Of a stretch of DNA of 64,000 bases, positions 1-11,783 are shown piece by piece. Made by a program: the position numbers and the translations under genes. Position 1 is the first letter of the stretch. Each line of letters opens with the position of its first letter. This DNA comes from Pelodera strongyloides. Lineage: Eukaryota > Nematoda > Chromadorea > Rhabditida > Rhabditidae. The DNA lies in NCBI GenBank assembly GCA_036852015.1, contig JAANDG010000162.1:186001-250000 (forward strand). The letters are read 5' to 3'. The notes under the pieces were generated by a model. The model searched no databases, was not told where the DNA came from, and saw nothing but the letters and a program-made list of their open reading frames with translations.

Positions 1-109
1 TAGTAGCTTGCGTGCCTCCCGAAACTACGCAGAGAGGCTAGACCAGAGGTTTGTTTGTTTCTATACGAAATACCCTTTTCAAACATGAACAAAAAAAATC
101 AATCGACCT

Positions 110-345
110 GCTCAATGGGAAACTTCGCTTGACGCGGCGCTTATTTGTGACACTGATGTGCCTCCGGTTGTGTGCAGCGAAAACCCGGCGCGAATTTTTC
201 GCGCGGCGAAAAACAGCCACGTCAGCCTGCATGAAAATGCGAAAATGAATGCAGAACCGAACAAGCGCCGCGACATCGCCATATCTTCGCTAGATTATCG
301 CGAAAGGCTGATCAGCGCGCGAAAAAACAAGCGAGTATGAGCATG
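110..345. repeat. Dispersed repeat F, copy 1
   Basis: This GC-richer block is rich in CGCG and GGCGC motifs. It contains GGCGCGAATTTTTCGCGCGG and then CGCCATATCTTCG. A related block with the same order of motifs lies at 63055-63440, at the other end of the window. Open frames on both strands are by-products of its composition. The family is unknown to me; it could be a fragment of a larger transposon. Confidence 0.5.
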
Positions 346-956
346 TGGCGAAGACACACCACCTCGAATATCGATTACAATTTCTAGAATTATTTATTCG
401 CTACCGACCAAAAAAGTGGATTTTCTGAAAAAGATGCTCCGCTCTCTCAGGCCTTAGACCAGAAGAACTTTCTCATAATCCAAAAATAAACGGCGAGTTA
501 CCAGCTTAACATACTTAGTTTTTGCCCCGGTTGAAGGGAGAAACGGTCTTAGTATTATAAACTAACAAACCGACCTCAAAAACCTGCGCGAAGAAGAAAA
601 AATGGGCTTCTTCTTTCAGTTTGGAAACTTTTTGAGAATGTTGTATCTGGTACTTCTGGTAGTAGTCAGGTACTTACTCCTTTGGTTATACTGCCGGTAA
701 TTAGTACCTACTCACTACGTTTGGTACAAAGTACATAAACTTTGAGTACATTTGAACGTGTAGATATCTTGATGACAACTATTTTCGCTGATTTCGGAAA
801 GTATTTGATGTTTTACGTCGTTTTCCTCGTCTTTGTCTGAGAAAATAGAGTAAAAAGGATTATGTGCTTGTACTTTTATGGGTTATCCCAAAATAGGAAC
901 ATTACCACCTCCTTCGAAAATTCAAATGCTTATATGAATTTTCATGCCCATATTAC

Positions 957-1129
957 TTTCAAAGCGAAATACCGGCCGGTTTTTGAAACGCATCGAGCAC
1001 AAAATCATTTTTATGCAGCATATGCAAATGAACATAAATTAGAAAAAAAATCGAGCTCAATTCGAGCAAATTAGCATAAATAAGTCAGAATTCAGTTGCC
1101 TGCGATACGTTTCGGTATTTCGCTTTAAA
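957..1129. mobile_element. Family A TTAA-type MITE, copy 1
   Basis: A short inverted-repeat element. The left end reads AAAGCGAAATACCGGCCGG then TTTTTGAAACGCATCGAG; the right end is the partial complement, ending GGTATTTCGCTTTAA. The interior is AT-rich and has no coding capacity. It carries ATGCAAAT, as several other copies do. The right arm has lost part of the inner repeat. Confidence 0.8.
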
Positions 1130-2168
1130 TTAATCTTTCCACATGATTAATGTGACAAAAAATAAATAGTTATGTGCGTATGGGAATCAATCATCACTTA
1201 TATAATATTTAACCACCTAAATCAGGGTAGGGTATAGGTAAGTATAACTTCTGCATTTGAAGAGTGTATGTATACAAAAGCCAAGGAGCCTTAGAAAGGA
1301 CATTTATTCTGCGAGTGTTCACAAAAACTTGTCAAAATGATGTCCCAAAGCGGCAATTCAAGACACGTCTGCCTTTTGAAAGAACGTGCAAATTTTGACA
1401 TATGATATGGCATCTTATTCAGTTGCGTTGCAAGTGTACGACTATTTTTTTTAAACTTTCCCATCATAAGGCATTATAATATGGTTTACTTTAGCCATTT
1501 TTTTAATAATTTCGTCTGACGATGGCCCTGTCTTTCTACAACTTCGACAAGTAGAAACACATACCTTTTTATTTGTTTGGAAAGGAAGCTCACCCCTGCA
1601 TACTCTTATATTCAACGTGTTTCCAACTTATGAATGGAACACCCAAGTTCAAATCCTATACATTTTTTTTGTCAATCCTCCATACTTCTTATTCTTATGG
1701 CTCCGAATGGCAACCGTAAACTTGATCAATAACATGCCGTAAAAATACACAATAGAATGTACGTAACCCGCTGCAAATACGTTGTGAATAGTCTATTCAT
1801 ATGTATCTGACGGAATACCACCACAGCTTCCGAAAGTATCAGACACTAAACATTTGCATTCACGTTTTTTTTAAAGAAGATCACAATCTTCTGCTAATTG
1901 TAAAAATCCCTGTTATGACTCTTCCCATTATGGGAAAGGGGCCGGCATTTTCTTTTCTATGTAAATGATCAATGAGCGGTTCAAAAAATCATTTCATGGC
2001 ACATTTTTGAGAATTTTTGACACTTTAAACTCTCTCGGAGGGCAAGTTGAGGATCGGGTTGCAAAAAAACATTTCGTCTTCTCCATTCTTTGCTGATGAC
2101 CACATCCAATTAGTAAATTAATTTTTTTAAATTTTGAAAAAAAAATGTGTAATTTGGCGTATTTTACG

Positions 2169-2546
2169 TTACATTTTAAGCACAGTATATTGAAGTTTGT
2201 AGTCTCTAGCCGAAAAATTGTAGTTTGCAGTTATTGATTTTTCAAATATTTTTTTCTTCGGATGGATGGAGGTTTTTCTTGCTTCGCTTCGTTTATTCAT
2301 TCTTCGAAGTTTGTAATTATATTCGTTGTATTGGTTTTCGTTTTGTTTGATCCGAAACCATCTTTCATTTTTGAAAACCTCGTCTGACATGTGACCGCGA
2401 AAAGTTTTAATTTTCTGTTTGTACAGTTGTTCACACGTGTTAATCCTGCACCCTTTCACCAGCCATTTTTTGCTTTTGGATTTGACTCGTCCTAAGTATA
2501 TCGGATTTTTTTCGGTTTTAATTAGCCGAAATTGGGATTTCTCCAT
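2169..2546 (-). CDS. Unassigned basic ORF, 125 codons
   Basis: An ATG-started open frame on the minus strand gives a 125-residue Lys/Asn-rich, strongly basic product with no signal peptide, membrane segment or motif that I recognise. It is longer than most chance frames in this AT-rich DNA, but base composition at codon third positions is not clearly coding and no splice context supports it. It could be a chance ORF or an orphan gene; chance is more likely. Confidence 0.2.
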   Translation of the reverse strand: MEKSQFRLIKTEKNPIYLGRVKSKSKKWLVKGCRINTCEQLYKQKIKTFRGHMSDEVFKNERWFRIKQNENQYNEYNYKLRRMNKRSEARKTSIHPKKKIFEKSITANYNFSARDYKLQYTVLKM

Positions 2547-5500
2547 TACGTGTGACTAATTGGAAAGAATGTAAGTGTGCTGGAGTCAGGGACTCTACGC
2601 GAACATTGTTGTTTTTGTACCTCGTTTTTTAGCATTATTGCTAGGCTAATTTCCCTGAGAGCCGACTTATTTTGTTTATAACAAACGGGAAGTTCTCCCA
2701 CAACTAATTACTTGTATAGTCGCCGACGAGAAATATGGATTCCTGTGTGAGAACTAGATGTGTACGCTCTTTTTGAAGTGAATAGAGCTGTAGAGCGCCG
2801 CTTGCCAGGTAATAGCCGAATAGCAGGAGAACGAGCCATTTTATAGCTATTTTCTGTGTTCGGCTTGTTTGATTCTCACAACAGTTTGGACTTCAACATT
2901 ATTCTTTTCGATGTAAGGAATGTTTTTTTTTTGCAACTCAACTAACCTGTAGGTAGGAGATATTCGCTTGGCATATCGCATTACTTTTTGCGTATTTGCC
3001 GTATTTTACGTTTTACCGGTTATCCGGCATTGTCGGCTCAGCCCAGCACCAAGCAGCGGAGTGGGTTCTATATATACGTATGTTTCTTAACTCTTAACCT
3101 TTTTTTTATAAATAAATATATACTTGAGAAGGAAAATGTTTGTTGGGTAGGTGGTCCCTTCTTTCACTAGAACTGACGTGAGTGGATAATAATAGCTGGA
3201 ATTCGCGCTACTGCGCTGCAAAAGTGTGCAAGTATTGTGCACATTATGTATTCATGTGCGACACTTATTATTCCAAGAAAGTTTCACCAACGTTAGCTAT
3301 GATTCTTTAATTTTTGGCTTGCATACTCTGCTATTTGTGGTTTAGTCATCGGGGTACAAGTGAAATTATTCACCACATAGCCTATCCCTTGTCTGGACCC
3401 TCTTCTAATTGCAGCCTGACTCATCGCTCATATCGCCCTTGGCACTGAGGTCGGCCTCGTGTGTGTCGTCTCTCTTCTCCTCTCTTTCTCTGCCCGGTCC
3501 GGCTTATCGATTTATTTACGGCTTCATTTGGCAGTTGTAGTATGTGGGCAGAGTCCACTCTTTTTCACTTTAGTCTTTAGTTTAGCAGTTTAGCTGGGAG
3601 TTCTATTTGGTACATCTGACCAACGCCCTGTTTTTTTTTCTTACGACTTTTTTTTGTTAATTTATTTGTGAACAAGGACTTATGCCCTACGACCTATGAC
3701 ACTTTCTGTGTTGAAGGAAAAAAAACCATAGTTTTTTTTGCGTCGATTTTTTTTGTTCTGATTCGACTCCTATCCTTCGTTTCAAATGGATGAAAATGTT
3801 GTTTCCTTTTCTGATTATGAGGGCCTCTTTCTGGTTGATTTTGTTTGGTCAGAGGGTCAGCTCTCTGTTCTACACAATGTCAACAAGCTCGTCGTTCTTC
3901 GGTGTACGATCGAAAGATCCCTCAGTACAGTTGACCACTTTCTTTCCTAACTTACTTACTTAATTTTGTCGCCTGTTATGGGTTTAAAGTAGTATACAAA
4001 GCCTGAAATGAAAGTCACGTGCCATACCGCTGTGAAAGTCCATTCAAAACACACCCTCGTTTGCATATAATACATGGGAAGGGAATGCAGTTTGCTTAAC
4101 TACGTTTCTGTTTCAAAATACGCGCCATACTAGTTTGGCATTTTGTAACCGTTGGGTGTTGGGTTCGGTTATATTCGATTATAAAGCGACAACAAACATA
4201 ACATTCAAATTTTTATGGTTTTGTGTTATTATTCTTGTTTGTTCATACCGTTATCAGAATAGTTCAGCTGATGAACTATAGTTTTTACAACCCTAGAAAG
4301 TGAGATAAGAAAGCTGTGTGCTGTGGCTGTGAACATTTGAAATTTTGATTGTAATGTGGTTTTATCCGGTTATTAATTTCCAACTAAATTTTCTGGTCCT
4401 TCTTATCGATATCGATTGGTTTTTTGAAAATAGTACTGGTTTTTGAAAATAGAAAACCCTCGGAACTCTTTTGATGTGTGTTGTGGTGGCGCTCTCCTGT
4501 TGAGGGTGAGGTTCACATCCTGAGTCACTGCCTTTTTTGTCATTTTCCATTCAAATCTTTGTATGTGTACTGGGGCCTTTGCCTTTGCACTTTGATTGTG
4601 AACGTCTCTTTTGAATGGTTGTTGGTAAATTTGAGTTTTGGAATGTGTAGAACCTATTTATTCACTCTTAACTGACTATTGACTCTTACACAATCACTCT
4701 TGAATTCAGCCACAACTTGTGGTTTCTTACTTTATGGAGTTTCGTTTCCAAGTATCCTAAAAAATTCGGTGTGCTTCTGTCAGTCAATACTACCGTTAGC
4801 CGTTTTTTTTTGCACGAAACGTGCATATATATGAAAAATTAAAAAAACATCCTCGTGGTTCCAGAATACTGTAAATTTTCACCATACTTGGAAACCCAGT
4901 CCTCTTTTACTCGTTCGTTTTCGATTTGTGACTCTATGAGTCTGTGACCTCGGGCTGTGCTCTTCTACTTTAAACGCAATGAAATGGGTAGAAAATGTCT
5001 CTTTCTTTCTTCTTTTCTCAAGGCGATTAGTATGGAGATCTGAGCGCGAGACAAGGCAACTAGTTGGTAAATTGAGAATACTTACCTATATACTCTATAC
5101 CTATTCCAATATTCCATATCCTGCTTTTGCTTTAGGTCTATCGTCATGGTCTATAAAGAAAAAAAAAAGATAGTATATGGGTAGTGACTAAGGGTGATTA
5201 TAGAAATATTTTGTGTCAGGTAGTTAGGTTTACTCATCTTGTTGAAATTTGGAAAAGAGTTTGTGCAACGATTTGTCTGTTTGTCTGTTAGTATGAGTGT
5301 GTTTTTTTTTGCAAGAATAAGCCACCGTTCAGGTGATAATTTTCGGGTTTTAAGTTTATTAACGTTTTTGCGCGGTTTGCGCCCATCGGCCCATCATGTC
5401 TCATTACATTCACATTAATTGAGATTAAATTTTCCGTTTTCTGATTTTCACGAGCATCTATCTATATCTGTTTTATAGTTTTATTACTCACGTTTGTTTT

Positions 5501-5838
5501 CCTATTTCTATTTTTCTCGTATTGTATTATCGTTCACGTTCCTTTCTGGTTTGCTGTGTCTGCCCACCCTCTAAATATTACATTTGTTTTGAAAACTTTT
5601 TTGTTTTTGCGGAATGCTATATTTTGGTGGTTGGGTGAGTAATAACCGGCCACGTAAACGTGAATGACTCTGTTGTATATATAAAATGTTGCGTTTTTTC
5701 CGATGTTTTCGGGATTGGTATTTTTAAATTTTATCGAAGTATCCGCAAGTTCAACGTAACAATTCTCCAATTTTTTGGACATGTGTTCTTATAATAATAA
5801 TAATAATAATAATTACTAATTGCTTTTTTTGATTTCAG

Positions 5839-6079
5839 TTTTGAACTGGGAGTTCACTGGCAAATTGAAGGTTTTTTATTCACCTTCAACTCTTACAATT
5901 GTACTGGAGCTGGACAAGGCCGTGAACACTGGACGAAACAATGGAGTTGGTTATTTTAAATTACTTTTTACTTTATTTTTTACTTTATTACTTGTTAATT
6001 TGTTTGGATTTTACTTGGAATGCTTGCTTGTCCATTGGGTTCAGTTACTGCTGTTCGATTTGTCGGCTTATCGTACAAG
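5839..6079 (+). other. Exon-like segment with strong splice borders
   Basis: A good acceptor (TTTTTTGATTTCAG, ending 5838) and a consensus donor (ACAAG|GTAAGT at 6079/6080) bracket 241 bases that are open in one frame. In that frame the segment ends after two bases of a codon, the phase needed to join the first EVH1 exon at 23666, and the junction would read Thr-Ser-Glu-Ser-Pro. No in-frame ATG is present, so it might be a non-coding or alternative 5' exon of the Ena/VASP gene 14 kb away, part of an unseen gene, or coincidence. An earlier donor at 5945/5946 is also possible. Confidence 0.25.
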
Positions 6080-7386
6080 GTAAGTGATTTGCATAACTAT
6101 TCTGCTTGAATTGTTCCCTTGAATTGAATAATAAGAAGAAAATTGCGGGTTGATGGTAACTTGGCAGGTTTGTTTCGATTATTTGATTTATTGTGATTGC
6201 TAACAATGTTCACGTTTACAGTAGTTATGGGGATTTCGGGGGCGAATATATCATTAATTGTTTTTGTTACTCAAGAGTATATTTTACCCTTAATTATTTT
6301 TTTAAACTGATATAACCTTTAGTTAGTTGCTCTGTTGCGATTTGTTTACCACATGCATCACTATAGAATCATTTGATCTAATCTCTCTTCTTTTTCTCTG
6401 AGCCTGAACTCTTTAACAATAAGACTCTTATTGTATTGTTAGTATATTCATCTTGCCTTGCTAAAGCTTGGTGAATTCTGGGAGTTGATGCGTTACATTC
6501 CATATTTGATTCTCAATAGCCGCAGCCGGGCCGGGTTGCGTATATTCACAATATTATTAATTATTAGTTATAGAAACGATTGGAATAGTCGAGTAAGCCG
6601 CTTTTTAAGCAAGTTGCGCTATAATTTTTTTGAGTTGTGATAGTTTGGTATCGGTACCATATGATGGTCTTACGGTAATTGTTACTTTGGTTTTGTTGGA
6701 TCCTGTTTTGTTTCCAAACCAGACTCTTTATGAATGGAACCGGAACCGTTTTGCTGGTCCCTGTAAACTGGGCCGGCGGGAGATTACTGGGGTGCAAATC
6801 TGATAAACGAAACATTTTTAGTGTAAAACTATGAAGTATACCAGTGTGACACATCTGCTCATTGATACTTGTTCTCACACAATAGCCATTGCCCGTTGGT
6901 TTTGATGGGAATAATGATATAATGAAGGAGGTGTGATATTTTGCCATATGATTTTTGTTGTAATTGTAAATGGAAACTGGGGATCATCAGATCATCACTA
7001 TGTTATTTGTCTGTATACTTACTGGGCAGTAAGTTTAAATAGTCACGTAGAGGTGTATATGAACTTGTTGCTAATTGTTCATAATTACATAGGCAAAACA
7101 TTTTTGTACTTGAACCATTATCGTAGTTTTCTGTGGGAAATTATCCATGATTTTTTTTGGAATTTTTGGTTGAAAAGGAGGGACTTTTTTCCCAAAAAGA
7201 TGAGTGATTGTAATGTTTTTCGGAAGAGTGACCCACCCGGCCCTAACCCCCAACAAATGAGCATGTTTTTGGCCGGCGGCCAGTAGAACTTGAGAGTTAG
7301 TGCCAGTCACAGAAAAGCGACCTCTTTGCATAGATTTGGGGATTGTCAATTGTCACGGGATGGGGTTGGCAACAAACTTTTTGAGA

Positions 7387-7531
7387 TTAAAGCGGAATAC
7401 CGGCCGGTTTTTGACACGCATCTGATTTGAAACGCATTCTTATGCAGCTTATGCAGATGAATATAAATTAGAATAAAAAATCGAGCTAATTTCGAGCAAC
7501 TTTGCATAAATACGTAAGAATTCAGTTGTCG
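7387..7531. mobile_element. Family A MITE, truncated copy
   Basis: The left end, TTAAAGCGGAATACCGGCC, is intact and is followed by the family interior (AATAAAAAATCGAGCT, AATTTCGAGCAA, GCATAAATACGTAAGAATTC). The right terminal repeat is missing; the sequence leaves the family after TCAGTTGTC. Confidence 0.7.
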
Positions 7532-7892
7532 AATAGAAGAATTAAACTTTTACTCTATATTGTATATTTTGAAATTCGAGTGAGCTTGAGCCGTGCTGCT
7601 AACTTCTGTTTCCGAATACCTTTGCACGTGATTTTCTCGGGTCATATATACTGTAATTGGTGCTTGGGTTAACCGGCTCACTTTCTCACGTTTACCTTTG
7701 GGTTATTTTTTTTTTCGAGTAACGAGTTCTCGGGAGCGCTTATATCCCATTTGCGGGAGATGTATAATAAATTGTGTAGCATATCTATTCTCCATTCCCG
7801 GGAGTGCCGTCCCTTTGCCCAAGCACAAATTCCTATTGCGCACCACAAATTTGCATTCTCCGATACGAGAACGAGGCGGAGAGGACCGGGGT

Positions 7893-8057
7893 ATGGGGTA
7901 TTCATCTATAGGAAGAGACGTCCCCCGCCCGACCCAACCCTTTGACTGGGACCGACCATTGATTGGTACAGAAATGGTGGCAAACGATGGGGTGCCAGTT
8001 GATGAGATGCCCGATTTTATGGGATTGGTACGATTAGGATGGAATCTTGGACTTTGA
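7893..8057 (+). CDS. Possible small ORF, 54 residues
   Basis: An ATG-started frame in a GC-richer patch encodes a Pro/Asp/Trp-containing 54-residue peptide (contains PRPTQPFDWDRPL and DGVPVDEMPDF) whose composition looks more protein-like than its surroundings. The frame is open upstream to about 7698. No splice sites or homology are apparent. It may be a decayed exon or a fragment carried by a repeat. I cannot assign a function. Confidence 0.18.
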   Translation: MGYSSIGRDVPRPTQPFDWDRPLIGTEMVANDGVPVDEMPDFMGLVRLGWNLGL

Positions 8058-11012
8058 TATTGTTAATGTCCTTTGGATGAATTTTAGTGGTTAGAGGCGT
8101 CAGGCGTTTAATGTAGCTAATGCGCAAGTGTTTTTCCGGATTTCCTTCTGGTAGGAAACCTGAAAGTGCAGTAATTTTTCTCGTAAAGGATATTCCTTCT
8201 CGTTGGTGCTGTCGTATGTCATTCACATTCTTACTCATTTCCCATGCATAAGGGCAAACTCGGATTAGTGAGCACGCAATGTATAATGAATCTTTTATGA
8301 GAGCTGCGGGATTGAAGTGAGGGGAGGTGACAGCGTTTTTTTAGGTTTAAGTGAAAAGTTGTGATTTAGTTTACTAGTTTACAATTCAGAGTGAGGGGTG
8401 CGAAGTCGTTTTGCTCAGATGCAGATTTGGGGATGTGAAGTTAAAATGACAGCTACTGTGTTCGAAGTTCAAAACATAAGGGATATATAATTATTTTATT
8501 TGGTAGGTGAAGTAAGTCGTGTGGGTATAGATGTGATGTGTATCAAATACTTCTTATTTCCCTACTCCTTTGGTTAAGACCACTCGAATGTGATAGTCCT
8601 TAATTAGTGTGTAATTGGATAATTCTGGGTAAATAAATGGGGTGAACGAGCAAACGTTCAGGAGATATGTAAGTAAAGGGGTCCCGCGCATGGATGGTTA
8701 GAGGGTATGGGGACTTTTGTAGAAACTTTTATAAATATTGACTGCTAATATGAAAATGGTACTATGGTACTGGGTGCAAATTTCTTATTTGTTCGTTTTT
8801 TTATATTTATATTTATATTTATATTTATTGACACATTAAAATGTGTGCATCAATAGGATGAAAGATATTCAGCGACAATTGAATGGCCGTAGTTTTAATT
8901 ATCTTAAAAAAATTAATGTGAGTATTTGTACATTACCTCAAAAAAAAAAGATCACAGCGAAGATAACAACAATAATTGCAACACATCGGGCATTCCTACA
9001 ATAGTACTAAGTACATCAAAAACTCAAATTCTAGCATCCTTGATATACCTCCGCCCGCAGTAACCCGAATGCGCTATGTACGAATACTCTTTACCGCATA
9101 TGGCATTTGCGTGGTTAATCCACGAGATAATTAATGACATGGCCAAACAATTACAGTGTGCATATTTTTTAAATGTTTTACTCTTCATAAATTCACTGGC
9201 TTTTTTCCTGTTAGAGTAAGTTAGAGGGAGCTGAATCTGTTCTGGTTTTCAGTGCCTTTTTATGGTTTATATGATCGGAATTCTTTACTATTGTCTAGTT
9301 GTTTTTACAATATTTTGTGGTTACTTTAGTTGTTTTGAGAGAACCCCACTTTTTGCATTGTCATTATTTCCGGTACACTAGGTGTATGCTTTTTGTGGCG
9401 GTTGCTTTTACCTTTTACTACTCCTTTGAGGTTACACTGGGAACTACAAGTACAAATAAGGCAGTTGTTTTCACTCTATGTAGGTGGTTGGGTTGAGTGA
9501 ACATGGAAGGAAGAAGCATGTTTGTTATTGGGGTGGTGGTCTTACTCGTTGTTTATTTATGACCCTTTTAGAGTTTAAAGTCATTATGTATTATTAAAGC
9601 ATTCGATAGCATATCCTTATATCGGGCCGATGTTCTTTTGCCAGTCATTGATACACATATATTATGTTCTGTTATGTTCCTGTGTGTGAGTGAGTGGTGC
9701 TGTCATGTCAATTTCGTTGTTGTAAAACGTATGTGAAATAGTGGGACGAATGTGTAGTCCCCCGCCGGGTGTTTAACACGGAGAAATACCGACACACACG
9801 AGGGAACGTTTTCTGATATTTATTGCAAAATCACATAGTGAATAGGATGGGGAGGGGAGGTTAAGAAGATCAAGTGATTAGTATAAAGGAATGAAAGAAT
9901 GGGGGGGGGGGGGTAAAAAAAGTTTTGAAAATTGTTTCTGCGTGCGTGAGTGTTTATTGTGGGGTCGAACGAATTGACCATAACATAACGAATTGAAAAT
10001 AGGCGAATGTTTCACCTTTATTATTTGTTGTTCGGGAAAATTCGATAGCTAGTAGCTCGATACAAACAATAGGCGTGACATCCTGTTCGTTACATTTGGT
10101 CATCTTTTGTACCTTATTGAATTTAAGACTATGACCTTTTTTTTCAATATAGCAATTTCAAATTTCACTAACACCAATTTCCTTATTAAATTCCCTTTTC
10201 CACACAAGAATGTGGCGTAATTTCAGTTTTCTCAAACATTGATCTATTCATTCATATTTTATGTTCGCACGGTTTCCCACCACAACGGTGTCCATATGCG
10301 TGATCCCCTTTTTAACCGACGTGAAATATTGATTTGGCGGAAAATCGAAAAACATTTGAGATAAAATGGGGACCGACTGACGAAATCACAGCTCACAGCT
10401 GTTTTGGTGGTAATTTTATTTTGGGTTGACGCGTTTGGGATTTTGGGGGGGGGGGATATACAATATACAGAAATAAAATAAAATAAAATATGCGAGCACC
10501 CAAAACTTGAGTCTCCACTAATTTGACTAATTTGTTCGTATAATTGTGGACATCACTGTATAGTCATGATCGTTTGTGAGGGGATCGGTGTTATATTATG
10601 TAGAGGTTTTTTTTAGTTTGGGTTTGGAAAATATTCGTTTTCTTCGTACTCTGTAGAGTTGATTTTAATGTTTATAGTTTGGCGATGTGCCAAGTTTAGT
10701 TTGAAATTGGTGTTGATAGGGCACATAGCATATTTGTGGAATATTGAATAGGCCGGGACATCAATATTTGACTTCGTAAGCGATTTTGTGCGATGATTAA
10801 GCGCTTTTATATGCGGGACCGGAAAGTTTATGATAATGTTGACTGAAGAAGGGCGAAAGCTTTTTTTGGTTCTATACACATAAATTGGGGTGATTGGGGA
10901 GGGGATTGAGAAGTGAGATGTATTTTTATTTATTATTAACTCTTTATTCCATTCCATAAAAAGTGTACATAAATACAAACAAGAGAGAAAAAGCACACAC
11001 AGGCTAGACACA

Positions 11013-11395
11013 TTTAAAGCGAAATACCACCCGGTTTGGGGTTTTTTCACCAAAAATAGTTTGAAAAAAGTTATAAACGAAAATAAACATAAAAACACAA
11101 ACAAATAAGGGCATCTTGCACAAAAATGTTCTCAAACAACCATATTTTGCGATTTTGTATGGGAAATTCGGTTCAGGCGATTTGCCGATTTTAATACTAG
11201 CACGGCCCTGGAAAAATCGAGGGATGACCTTTTCAAATGATCACGCATACCGCAGCATCCAAATGACGAAATGTTGACAAAATATTTTGAATTCGGCTAG
11301 TAAAACGGTGGTTTGAAAACGGTGGTCAACGCACGGTTGTTTACTCCTCCTCTTTTTGTATTTTTTTGTTGAGACCGACCGCTAATTCGCTTTAA
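11013..11395. mobile_element. Family B TTAA-type MITE, copy 1
   Basis: It starts TTAAAGCGAAATACCACCC and ends TCGCTTTAA, so the outer 10-13 bases match family A, but the interior (GGTTTGGGGTTTTTTCACC, CAAAAATGTTCTCAAACAAC) is unrelated. A second copy lies at 23959-24340. A 163-codon minus-strand frame (10613-11104) runs into this element and is best treated as a by-product. Confidence 0.75.
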
Positions 11396-11606
11396 GAGGT
11401 CTAGCTTCTTAAGTGATCTAAATCATTGATTTCTAAGTTTCAATTAATATAGATAAATACAGTGTTAGAAATGCTGCAATAACATATCGAAATTCAAATG
11501 CATATACAAAATTATTATTATGAAATTATTTAAAGCGTGTGAATCTATTAGAATCTGTATTGTAGTTTAAAGTTTAAACCAGTAAGAGTAAGGGTGAGGG
11601 TTTCTG

Positions 11607-11783
11607 TAAAGCAAAATATCTACCGGTTTTTGAAACGCATCGAGTACACCAGTATCCAGCTTGTGCAACTGCAACTGCAAATACAAAAATTATAATAAAA
11701 AATGGAGCTAAATTCGAGTAAATTAGCATAAGAATTCAGTTGTCCACGACGCGTTTCAAAAACCATCCGGTATTTCGCTTTCG
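11607..11783. mobile_element. Family A MITE
   Basis: Terminal repeats are recognisable but worn (left TAAAGCAAAATATCTACCGG, right CCGGTATTTCGCTTTCG). The inner repeat GAAACGCATCGAGTACACCAG is kept, with its partner GACGCGTTTCAAAAACC on the right. The element is non-coding. Confidence 0.75.

Larger units (their letters stand above)
1..5838. other. Left flank with no supported gene
   Basis: I see no exon chain here. The stretch is AT-rich, with short T-runs and stops in all frames. It contains a GC-richer dispersed repeat (about 110-345), one inverted-repeat element (957-1129) and one basic minus-strand open frame (2169-2546). A TAA-type microsatellite lies near 5792-5812. It may be intergenic, or it may hide non-coding 5' exons of the Ena/VASP gene downstream; sequence alone does not separate these. 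Confidence 0.6.
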
